Shown in pieces: positions 1 to 5,590 of a stretch of DNA of 6,948 nt. The translations under genes and the position numbers were made by a program. This stretch comes from CAYTKU01 sp964550845. Its GTDB lineage: Bacteria > Patescibacteriota > Patescibacteriia > Magasanikbacterales > UBA922. The DNA is taken from contig CAZKAD010000054.1 of assembly GCA_964550845.1 (NCBI GenBank), positions 1 through 6,948 of the forward strand, written 5' to 3'. The notes under the pieces are model-generated. The model saw nothing but the letters and a program-made list of their open reading frames with translations, ran no database searches and was not told where the DNA came from. Each line of letters starts with the position of its first letter. Positions within the stretch are counted from its first letter, which is position 1.

Positions 1-2
1 TA

Positions 3-605
3 TTATTTTTTGTTATATTTTTTTTTCCAAATAACAAAGAGGACAAAGAAAAGAACAAGTAGGAGAATGACAATATCAATGAATCCAGAATAGGTTTCAA
101 ATTTTTCTGAATTGATTCCTACGGTATACCCAAGACCAAGAATGGCACTATTCCAGAGGGTTGATCCAATCGCCGTATACAACACAAATTTTTTGATATT
201 CATCTTGGCTGCTCCGGCTGGGAGAGAACTAAATTGCCTCACAACTGGAATAAATCGGCTGATCAAAATAATTCTATCACCGTATTTTTCAAATATTGTG
301 TGGGTTTTTTCAATATCTTGTTGTTTGATACGCAGGTACTTGCCAAATTTTTTTACAAAGGGTTCTGCTCCATAATATCCAATCGCATAAGAAGTGAGTG
401 ACCCGAGCACTGCTCCAATCGTGCTAATAATCAGTACATTCAAAAAAGTAAATCGTCCTTCAGCAATTAGAGCTCCCACAAATGGCATAAAGGTTTCGTT
501 TGGAAGAGGCAGGACTGTGCTATCGAGAAAGGTCAAAAGCATAAGGCCTGGATAACCACCAACCGAGATCACTGAAGTAAGAAGGCTAAAAAGTTTTTCT
601 ATCAT
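3..605 (-). CDS. DedA/VTT-domain integral membrane protein
   Basis: This complete 200-residue protein belongs to the DedA (SNARE-associated/VTT) family. Family members are inner-membrane proteins, several of which are linked to lipid-carrier (undecaprenyl phosphate or phospholipid) flipping and membrane homeostasis. The family pattern is seen directly: an acidic residue and PLPNE near residues 28-37, a glycine-rich GSLTSYAIGYYG at 68-79, and the RFIPVVR block with R117, P120 and R123 followed by PAGAAKM (129-135). Hydrophobic segments lie near residues 10-30, 38-50, 55-80, 140-160 and 172-193, and the tail is basic (KKKYNKK). Length is typical of the family. The start is an ATG with no Shine-Dalgarno site, and a TATAAT facing leftward lies about 35 nt upstream in the region shared with msrA. 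The substrate cannot be told from sequence. It is unlikely to be anything other than DedA-like. Confidence 0.93.
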   Translation of the reverse strand: MIEKLFSLLTSVISVGGYPGLMLLTFLDSTVLPLPNETFMPFVGALIAEGRFTFLNVLIISTIGAVLGSLTSYAIGYYGAEPFVKKFGKYLRIKQQDIEKTHTIFEKYGDRIILISRFIPVVRQFSSLPAGAAKMNIKKFVLYTAIGSTLWNSAILGLGYTVGINSEKFETYSGFIDIVILLLVLFFVLFVIWKKKYNKK

Positions 606-640
606 AAAAATTTTGGTTCAAAAATTTCAAATAAGCTTTC

Positions 641-658
641 ATTATAGTATACTATAAT
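641..658. promoter_or_regulatory. 18-bp perfect palindrome with back-to-back TATAAT -10 elements
   Basis: The sequence ATTATAGTATACTATAAT is its own reverse complement over all 18 bases. Its right end (653-658) is TATAAT on the plus strand, 21 nt before the msrA ATG. Its left end (641-646) is TATAAT on the minus strand, about 35 nt before the dedA-like ATG. No convincing -35 hexamer lies 16-18 bp upstream of either, so the promoter call rests on the -10 matches and position. The symmetry could also make it an operator for a dimeric regulator, but no regulator is encoded nearby. Confidence 0.5.
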
Positions 659-679
659 TTCAAGTTTGTATATTTTTTT

Positions 680-1213
680 ATGTCAGAACAAACAATTGTC
701 TTTGGGGGAGGATGTTTTTGGTGTGTAGAAGCTGTATTTCAGCGTCTCAAAGGAGTCTCTTCTGTTCTCTCTGGGTATGCTGGAGGAGAGACAAAAAATC
801 CCAATTATTATTCTGTATCAGGTGGAAATACTGGGCATGCTGAAGTGATTCAAGTCGTGTATGATCCACAAGTTGTTTCTTTTGAAGTACTTCTCTCTGT
901 GTTTTTTGCGTTTCATGATCCGACTACTTTGAATAGACAGGGCAATGATATGGGAACGCAGTATCGCTCAGCTATTTTTTATACAACCGAAAATCAAAAA
1001 CAAGAAGCAGAAAAATTTATCCAAAAGCTTGAAGAAGAAAAAACTTTTGCAAATAAAATTGTGACAGAAATAAAGCAGCTCGATACTTTTTATGAAGCAG
1101 AATCCTATCACAAAAATTATTATGACAATAATCAGGATCAGCCCTATTGTCAGATTATGATTGATCCCAAAATAGCAAAATTGCGAAGTAAATTTTCACA
1201 CCTGCTCAAGTAG
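680..1213 (+). CDS. msrA: Peptide-methionine (S)-S-oxide reductase MsrA
   Basis: This cytoplasmic repair enzyme reduces the S-epimer of methionine sulfoxide, free or in proteins, back to methionine, with thioredoxin as the usual electron donor. The 177-residue protein has the family signature GGGCFWC at residues 9-15, with C12 the expected catalytic cysteine. It also has GYAGG (32-36), GHAEV with the catalytic glutamate E55 (52-56), HDPTT (79-83), MGTQYRS (91-97) and FYEAESYH (137-144). A further cysteine, C157 in QPYCQ, is a candidate resolving residue, as is C15. Length is normal and no MsrB domain is fused within the frame. The start is the first ATG, with no Shine-Dalgarno site. It ends in a tandem TAG-TAA, and a strong hairpin terminator follows at once. 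It stands alone, divergent from the dedA-like gene and convergent with the ligase-like gene. Confidence 0.97.
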   Translation: MSEQTIVFGGGCFWCVEAVFQRLKGVSSVLSGYAGGETKNPNYYSVSGGNTGHAEVIQVVYDPQVVSFEVLLSVFFAFHDPTTLNRQGNDMGTQYRSAIFYTTENQKQEAEKFIQKLEEEKTFANKIVTEIKQLDTFYEAESYHKNYYDNNQDQPYCQIMIDPKIAKLRSKFSHLLK

Positions 1214-1220
1214 TAAAAAA

Positions 1221-1253
1221 GAACTCCGTCATCTGGCGGAGTTTTCTGTTTTT
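1221..1253. terminator. Bidirectional intrinsic terminator between msrA and the ligase-like gene
   Basis: AACTCCGTC (1222-1230) pairs with GGCGGAGTT (1235-1243), with one G-T wobble, around the tetraloop ATCT. On the plus strand it is followed by TTTTCTGTTTTT. On the minus strand it is followed by CTTTTTT, because a run of A precedes the stem at 1215-1220. It therefore has a U tract in both directions and sits where two convergent genes meet. The leftward gene's TGA stop (1231-1229) begins in the loop and ends in the stem. Confidence 0.85.
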
Positions 1254-2524
1254 GGAGGAAGCAGGCTGAGAAGAAGAGTGGGCAAAAGCCAAAAGAGCAG
1301 TGCCAAATCATTTTTGATATATGGTGAATCAACCAGACCCATAAGGAGTATCACTGCAAGAGACGAGAGAATAAACTGTGTGCCAAGTTTCAAATTTTGT
1401 AGCCCTGTCTTCACGCACCAGATAAGAGTAATGATAAATCCAAGGAGTCCCAGGAGTCCAGTATTCACATAGGTGGTGAGGAAAATATTGTGTGGATGAT
1501 GGAAAATTTCAATCTTTTTATTTTGTCTATAAGGAGCAATGCGTTCTTCATATGAAGCAATTCCTGCTCCTTGAATCGGACGATCCTTTAACAGCTCAAC
1601 TGTTTCCTGCCACATATCTCGTCGAAGCTGCCCAGAGAAATTTTTTGCTAACAGCTCTTGCTTGATTGCATGATCATTTGGCAGAAGAAAAAGCCCAACG
1701 ATACCGAGAACACCAAGGAGGATTGTTATAATTCGTGTCTTTTTGTAAATAAGAAGCAATACACCTATGCCTGCACCAACACCGAGAAGAGGTCCAGAAC
1801 CTTTGGCAAAGAGTATGGCAAGAATACTGGTTGGGAGGAAGAGGCTACTTAGAGCAATAATAGGATGGAGTACTTTTTTTGTTCGTTGCCAAGTTTTTTT
1901 TATCAAATAAAGAGCCAGAGGAAAGATGGGTGCCAAAAAAAGTCCAACCGCATTGGGGAATCCATACCAGGCAGTTACACGGTAGGTATCTCGATTGGCC
2001 CAGAAAGCATGTGGGACCAGGAAGCCTGTGAAGTGTTGATAGATAGCGAGCAGACTGGTGATAAGTCCGCAGAGAATAAGTGGAAAAAAGATAAAATTAT
2101 GTAAAACTGAATATTTTTTTTCAGGTGATAATTTTTGAAGGTACTGTTTGAGTACAAAAAATAAAATCAGAGGTTCAATATAAAAAGCTCTCCATTCTCC
2201 GAGGGCTTTTTTGATATCTACTGAAGTAAAAATAGAAACGGTGGCACCTATTACAAAAAGAAGTGTTCCTATCACGAGGAGTTTATGCTCTCGCCACAAA
2301 GATAAAAGCTCTCCAGGAATCGTTTTATAATTTTTCCCTTTCAAAAGCCATACTGCCGCCAAAAGGAGGATCATGATTTCAAGGAGGGTAGAAGGGAGAG
2401 GGCCAACCTGAAAACGAATCAAATATGTGGGCAAAAGAAGAAAAAGAAGAAAAATTCCTCGCTCAAATTTTTGAGAGGTCTGAAAGAGAAAGAAAAGAGA
2501 AAAGAAAATAATTCCAATAGTCAT
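1229..2524 (-). CDS. O-antigen ligase/polymerase family (Wzy_C) membrane protein
   Basis: This 431-residue, very hydrophobic protein has about ten or more predicted membrane segments and the layout of the O-antigen ligase/Wzy_C family. Members transfer or polymerise undecaprenyl-linked glycans at the outer face of the cytoplasmic membrane. Features seen are WRAFYIEP (111-118), YRVTAWYGFPNAVG (181-194) with a conserved-type arginine, KGSGPLLG (241-248), and a long external loop. The loop holds W305, LLKDRPIQGAG (311-321) and HHPHN (342-346), the histidine-bearing motif expected in the catalytic loop, followed by a TGLLGLLGF helix. Whether it is a ligase, a polymerase or a protein O-glycosyltransferase cannot be decided, since no glycosyltransferase cluster lies beside it. 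The start is ATG with no Shine-Dalgarno site and no clear promoter. The 3' end overlaps the bidirectional terminator. Confidence 0.9.
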   Translation of the reverse strand: MTIGIIFFSLFFLFQTSQKFERGIFLLFLLLPTYLIRFQVGPLPSTLLEIMILLLAAVWLLKGKNYKTIPGELLSLWREHKLLVIGTLLFVIGATVSIFTSVDIKKALGEWRAFYIEPLILFFVLKQYLQKLSPEKKYSVLHNFIFFPLILCGLITSLLAIYQHFTGFLVPHAFWANRDTYRVTAWYGFPNAVGLFLAPIFPLALYLIKKTWQRTKKVLHPIIALSSLFLPTSILAILFAKGSGPLLGVGAGIGVLLLIYKKTRIITILLGVLGIVGLFLLPNDHAIKQELLAKNFSGQLRRDMWQETVELLKDRPIQGAGIASYEERIAPYRQNKKIEIFHHPHNIFLTTYVNTGLLGLLGFIITLIWCVKTGLQNLKLGTQFILSSLAVILLMGLVDSPYIKNDLALLFWLLPTLLLSLLPPKTENSAR

Positions 2525-2575
2525 ATAAAGAGTACTCTATCACAGAGGATATTTTTTTTCTAGCGAGCCGTTTTC

Positions 2576-2604
2576 TTGAATTTTAAAAAAAAAGGGAGTA
2601 TAAT
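2576..2604 (+). promoter_or_regulatory. Sigma70-type promoter for the amidohydrolase/transporter pair
   Basis: TTGAAT (2576-2581) and a perfect TATAAT (2599-2604) are separated by exactly 17 bp. This predicts a transcript start near 2611 and a leader of about 28 nt. It is the best -35/-10 pair in the window. Confidence 0.75.
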
Positions 2605-2628
2605 TTTTTTATTATTCCGTTTATTTTT

Positions 2629-2633
2629 GAGGT
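2629..2633 (+). promoter_or_regulatory. Shine-Dalgarno site of the amidohydrolase
   Basis: GAGGT lies 5 nt before the ATG at 2639 and fixes that start. It is the only gene start in the window with a recognisable Shine-Dalgarno sequence. Confidence 0.75.
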
Positions 2634-2638
2634 AGCTT

Positions 2639-3460
2639 ATGATCATTGACATGCATACCCATATTTATAACGAACAAATGTGGGCATCATATCAAAGGAG
2701 GGCTGGAAAGAATAAAATCACTAAGGTGATTGTTATTCCGTGGTATAACAAAAATATTCCGGATGAACCGGATACAGAGGATCTGCTTAAATTTACAGAT
2801 AAACATGAACAACTCTTCCCACTCGGTAGTATTGATATGGAAGGGAATATCAAAAAACAGCTTGCTTATCATGAAAAACTTCTTCAGGAAAAAAGAATTT
2901 TTGGTATCAAACTTTATCCTGGCTACCAACATTTTTATGCTTCAGATAAAGAGGTTCTTCCTGTTGCCGCACTCTGTCAAAAGTACAATAAACCTCTGGT
3001 TTTTCATTGCGGAGATGTCTATGATGTCGAGGGAAAAGCTCATTTGAAGTACTCACATCCCATTTATGTCGATGATTTGGCCAATGATTATCCTGAGGTA
3101 AAGATCGTTATTTCGCATTTTGGTTTTCCATATTTGATTGAAACTGCTAATCTTCTCATGAAGAATAAAAACGTCTTTTCTGATATCTCTGGCTCAATTG
3201 AAATCGATGATTCAATGACATCGAACAAGCACCTTAAATCAATGGTAAGTCAATATATACTTGACTTGAGTCGTGTTTTTACGTGGTATCCAAAAGTCAA
3301 ACAAAAGGTGATGTTTGGTACAGACTATTGTGGAGAAGATACACGTTTGTCACAAGTCCAAGCATATAAAGATGTGATTAACAAACTTTTTACTGCCAAA
3401 GAAAGAAATCATGTCTACTTTGATTTAGCAAATAAAATTTATTTTGAAGAAAAAAACTAG
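2639..3460 (+). CDS. Amidohydrolase-2-type metal-dependent hydrolase (TIM barrel)
   Basis: This 273-residue cytoplasmic protein has the metal-site pattern of the amidohydrolase superfamily, closest to the Amidohydrolase_2 (COG2159-like) group. Members hydrolyse or decarboxylate varied small substrates using a divalent metal. The N-terminal strand DMHTH gives H6 and H8. GIKLYPGYQHF (89-99) offers K91, VFHCGD (121-126) gives H123, VISHFGFP (157-164) gives H160, and MFGTDY (225-230) gives D229. These are the usual five positions plus a lysine, in the right order. The substrate is unknown. No signal peptide is seen. The start is fixed by a GAGGT site and a good promoter upstream. The transporter gene begins 34 nt after the stop (or overlaps it by 17 nt if a TTG start at 3444 is used), so the two are probably co-transcribed. 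The alternatives are TatD-like or other barrel hydrolases, but the motifs fit Amidohydrolase_2 better. Confidence 0.88.
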   Translation: MIIDMHTHIYNEQMWASYQRRAGKNKITKVIVIPWYNKNIPDEPDTEDLLKFTDKHEQLFPLGSIDMEGNIKKQLAYHEKLLQEKRIFGIKLYPGYQHFYASDKEVLPVAALCQKYNKPLVFHCGDVYDVEGKAHLKYSHPIYVDDLANDYPEVKIVISHFGFPYLIETANLLMKNKNVFSDISGSIEIDDSMTSNKHLKSMVSQYILDLSRVFTWYPKVKQKVMFGTDYCGEDTRLSQVQAYKDVINKLFTAKERNHVYFDLANKIYFEEKN

Positions 3461-3494
3461 CTTCCTCTCTCGTTTTTTATTTTTAAAATTGGTT

Positions 3495-4934
3495 ATGAGA
3501 ATGGTTTTCCCAGCACTCAAAAAAACACTCTGGCAAATGCTCGGGCCAAGTATTATCTTGGTCGCATTGTCACTCAGTGGCGGGGAAATGCTTCTGTGGC
3601 CAAATTTGTCAGCCAACTTTGGTCTGAATATTTTGTGGCCAATACCAATTATTTTGCTCTTGCAGTTTTTTGTAAACATTGAAATCGAACGATACACCCT
3701 CGTGACGGGCAAGAGTGTGGAGGAGAGTCTGGTCGGAAGGACCAAGTGGCTAGCGGTTATTTTTGCTCTGACTGTACTTATTGCTCTTGTTTGGCCTGCT
3801 TGGATTACAACATCAGGCAATCTTCTTGCTTATATCTTCAATTTAACTGGAGACACCCTACGAAATACTGGCCTTGTACTGTCGATTGCGCTCCTTTTTG
3901 CCACGGTCATTATTTTTCGTCGACCGGAGACATACAAAATCTTGGAAAAGATGGCTCGCGTGAGTCTGTGTATTACCTTGCTTATTATTATTTTTATTGT
4001 TGGAATAAAATTTGATTTGGGACTTTTTGTAGAAGGACTAAAAGGATTTTTTCATTTTGGATATATTCCTTCGAGCATTTCACGTTTTGATTTTGTGGCA
4101 GCTCTTGCGTACGGGGGAGTGAGTGGTGTGCTTAATTTGGTACAAAGTGAATGGATTAAAGATAAGGGCTATGGTGTAAATAGTTTGTCGGAAGCAGAAA
4201 AGAAAAATGTTGAGCTCGATTCAGTCGAATCAAAGAAAAATTACAAAAAATGGTTTTCAATGATTAACAAAGAACATTTTTTTATTTATGTTCTGGCGAA
4301 TTTCTTTTCTATTTTTCTCTTAGCCTATTTGGGACGACTGCTTCTTCCGCTTGGGAGTGCGCAGGGATTTCAGGTGCTGACAGCAGAAATTGATGTGCTC
4401 AATAGTTCCTTTCCATACCTTGGGCTCCTATTTGCACTTTCTGGCACTATTATTTTTATCATGGCCAATATTACGATTCTCGATGCCATTGGACGCCTCG
4501 TGTATCGCCTGATTACTCCATTTCGAAATGATAACAAAAAAACAGGCTTTGTTGGATTTATGAATTCCCTCAAAGCCAATCGTATAAGTGAATATAGTAT
4601 TTATGTTGGTGTACTTATTCTGCTTCTTTCTCTTTTGATTCCTTCATTCAAGCAGCCATTCTTCTTGCTCGTGACTTCAGCGAGTCTTTCTGCGTTTACC
4701 ATGTGGATTTACCCACCACTCTTACTCAAAATTAATTTTGGTTTACCAGAAGTTGCTCGCCCAAGCATTTTTCGTTCGCTTCTGGTGATTCTCACAACTC
4801 TATTTTATGGGGCAATTACTCTTTGGGCTCTGTCTGCCTATATCCCTCTGTGGGCGGTATTTGGTCTTGGGTTTCTCGTGAGCCTCTACCATGTGGTAAC
4901 GCTTTTTTCCATTCGTCACCATCATTCATTGTAA
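3495..4934 (+). CDS. Nramp-like divalent-metal/cation transporter, atypical binding motif
   Basis: This is a polytopic membrane protein of 479 residues from the ATG chosen, with about eleven hydrophobic segments. It resembles the Nramp (COG1914) fold. The first segment contains GPSIILVALSLSGGE (17-31), which sits where Nramps have DPGN. EIERYTLVTG (63-72) follows segment 2. The sixth-segment region reads AYGGVSGVLNLVQSEW and then IKDKGYG (205-227). A charged loop of about 35 residues (rich in E and K) follows, and the C-terminus is HHHSL. Canonical Nramps import Mn(II)/Fe(II) with protons, but the Asp and Asn of DPGN are absent here, so the substrate is uncertain. An in-frame TTG at 3444 would add 17 residues and overlap the hydrolase. 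I prefer the ATG because the family begins shortly before the GP motif. Neither start has a Shine-Dalgarno site. It probably shares the promoter at 2576-2604. Confidence 0.82.
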   Translation: MRMVFPALKKTLWQMLGPSIILVALSLSGGEMLLWPNLSANFGLNILWPIPIILLLQFFVNIEIERYTLVTGKSVEESLVGRTKWLAVIFALTVLIALVWPAWITTSGNLLAYIFNLTGDTLRNTGLVLSIALLFATVIIFRRPETYKILEKMARVSLCITLLIIIFIVGIKFDLGLFVEGLKGFFHFGYIPSSISRFDFVAALAYGGVSGVLNLVQSEWIKDKGYGVNSLSEAEKKNVELDSVESKKNYKKWFSMINKEHFFIYVLANFFSIFLLAYLGRLLLPLGSAQGFQVLTAEIDVLNSSFPYLGLLFALSGTIIFIMANITILDAIGRLVYRLITPFRNDNKKTGFVGFMNSLKANRISEYSIYVGVLILLLSLLIPSFKQPFFLLVTSASLSAFTMWIYPPLLLKINFGLPEVARPSIFRSLLVILTTLFYGAITLWALSAYIPLWAVFGLGFLVSLYHVVTLFSIRHHHSL

Positions 4935-4950
4935 ATTGATTTCTCCATTT

Positions 4951-5466
4951 TTATACCTTTGTCTTGAGTACTTCATAAATATTTTGACTTGGACCAAACT
5001 CCCGTCCACGAGCAAGTTCAAAAATTCTTCCGTTTCCATTTGCTTCACGAAATTCTATTGAATATACCGGCATGCTATTTTTCATATGACTGACAACTTG
5101 TTTTACATCAGTCATATTTTTATATTCCCAGAAAAATGTTTTCCCTCGAACAGATTTTACAACTCCATTTTCTGTTAAAACGATCATGTTACTTTTGAGG
5201 AAAAACATCGTGTAGATATGATGGAGAAGGACAAGCATACCAATAGCTCCGACCGCTATGAGCGGATAGGCAGTGTATTTGGTTTCATCATTAAAAGGAC
5301 TTTGTGAAAGAGCCAAAAGGCTTACTCCCATACCACCAACAAAGGCTGTAAAAAAGAGTTTATAGAGGAGCATGAAAACTGAGCGTTTTTTGTTATAGTG
5401 AAAAATAATCCAATGAGTGTCTATTTGATCTTGCATTATTCTTGAAACGATTTCGTGGGGCAGCAT
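4951..5466 (-). CDS. Two-TM membrane protein with possible PH-like C-terminal domain
   Basis: This 171-residue protein is not one I can name. A polar N-terminus (1-30, with NKKRS before the membrane) leads to two hydrophobic segments near 32-53 and 65-90, joined by a short loop (SQSPFNDETKY). A soluble C-terminal domain of about 80 residues follows. It appears strand-rich and ends in a probable helix (NIYEVLK): VLTENGVVKSV, FFWEYKNMTDV, VYSIEFREA, GRIFEL. That order resembles the bacterial PH-like domains found after paired membrane helices, but the match is by eye only. The start chosen is the ATG at 5466, just downstream of a TATAAT. An in-frame TTG at 5523 would add 19 residues, and another ATG lies at 5436. 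It converges with the transporter across a 16-nt gap containing no visible terminator. It is divergent from the large orphan gene. Confidence 0.75.
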   Translation of the reverse strand: MLPHEIVSRIMQDQIDTHWIIFHYNKKRSVFMLLYKLFFTAFVGGMGVSLLALSQSPFNDETKYTAYPLIAVGAIGMLVLLHHIYTMFFLKSNMIVLTENGVVKSVRGKTFFWEYKNMTDVKQVVSHMKNSMPVYSIEFREANGNGRIFELARGREFGPSQNIYEVLKTKV

Positions 5467-5482
5467 AGTATGTATGAAATAA

Positions 5483-5488
5483 ATTATA
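5483..5488 (-). promoter_or_regulatory. Possible -10 element for the two-TM protein gene
   Basis: The minus strand reads TATAAT here, ending 16 nt before the ATG at 5466. No good -35 hexamer lies at 16-18 bp, and the region is nearly all A and T, so chance is a real possibility. If used, it gives a leader of only about 10 nt and rules out the upstream TTG start. Confidence 0.35.
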
Positions 5489-5535
5489 ATATTGACTATA
5501 GCATATATATTTTTTTTGACCAATTTTCTTCTTTA

Positions 5536-5564
5536 TAGACTTTTTGGGGTAGAGTCGTTATAAT
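5536..5564 (+). promoter_or_regulatory. Sigma70-type promoter for the large orphan gene
   Basis: TAGACT (5536-5541, four of six matches to TTGACA) and a perfect TATAAT (5559-5564) are spaced by 17 bp. The -10 ends 26 nt before the ATG at 5591, predicting a leader of about 20 nt with no Shine-Dalgarno site. Confidence 0.6.
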
Positions 5565-5590
5565 AGCTGTAACTTATTTTTTTATGATGT

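Noticed and set aside
1440..1460. Nine-base tandem repeat (AGGAGTCC-type, twice)
   Set aside because: It lies inside the ligase-like gene and encodes the repeated GLLGLLG of a membrane helix, so it is explained by the protein sequence.
1658..2104. Open frames on the plus strand opposite the ligase-like gene
   Set aside because: They have no start signals and unnatural composition, and the minus strand has a full-length family match.
2529..2538. 10-bp palindrome AGAGTACTCT just upstream of the ligase-like ATG
   Set aside because: It is short enough to occur by chance in AT-rich DNA, is not flanked by a promoter pair, and has no second copy in the window.
3444..3494. TTG-initiated N-terminal extension of the Nramp-like transporter
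   Set aside because: It has no Shine-Dalgarno site, overlaps the hydrolase, and adds residues before the expected family N-terminus. The ATG at 3495 is a better start, though the TTG is not excluded.
4935..4950. Terminator between the transporter and the two-TM protein gene
   Set aside because: The gap is 16 nt of AT-rich sequence and I find no inverted repeat in or around it that forms a stable stem.
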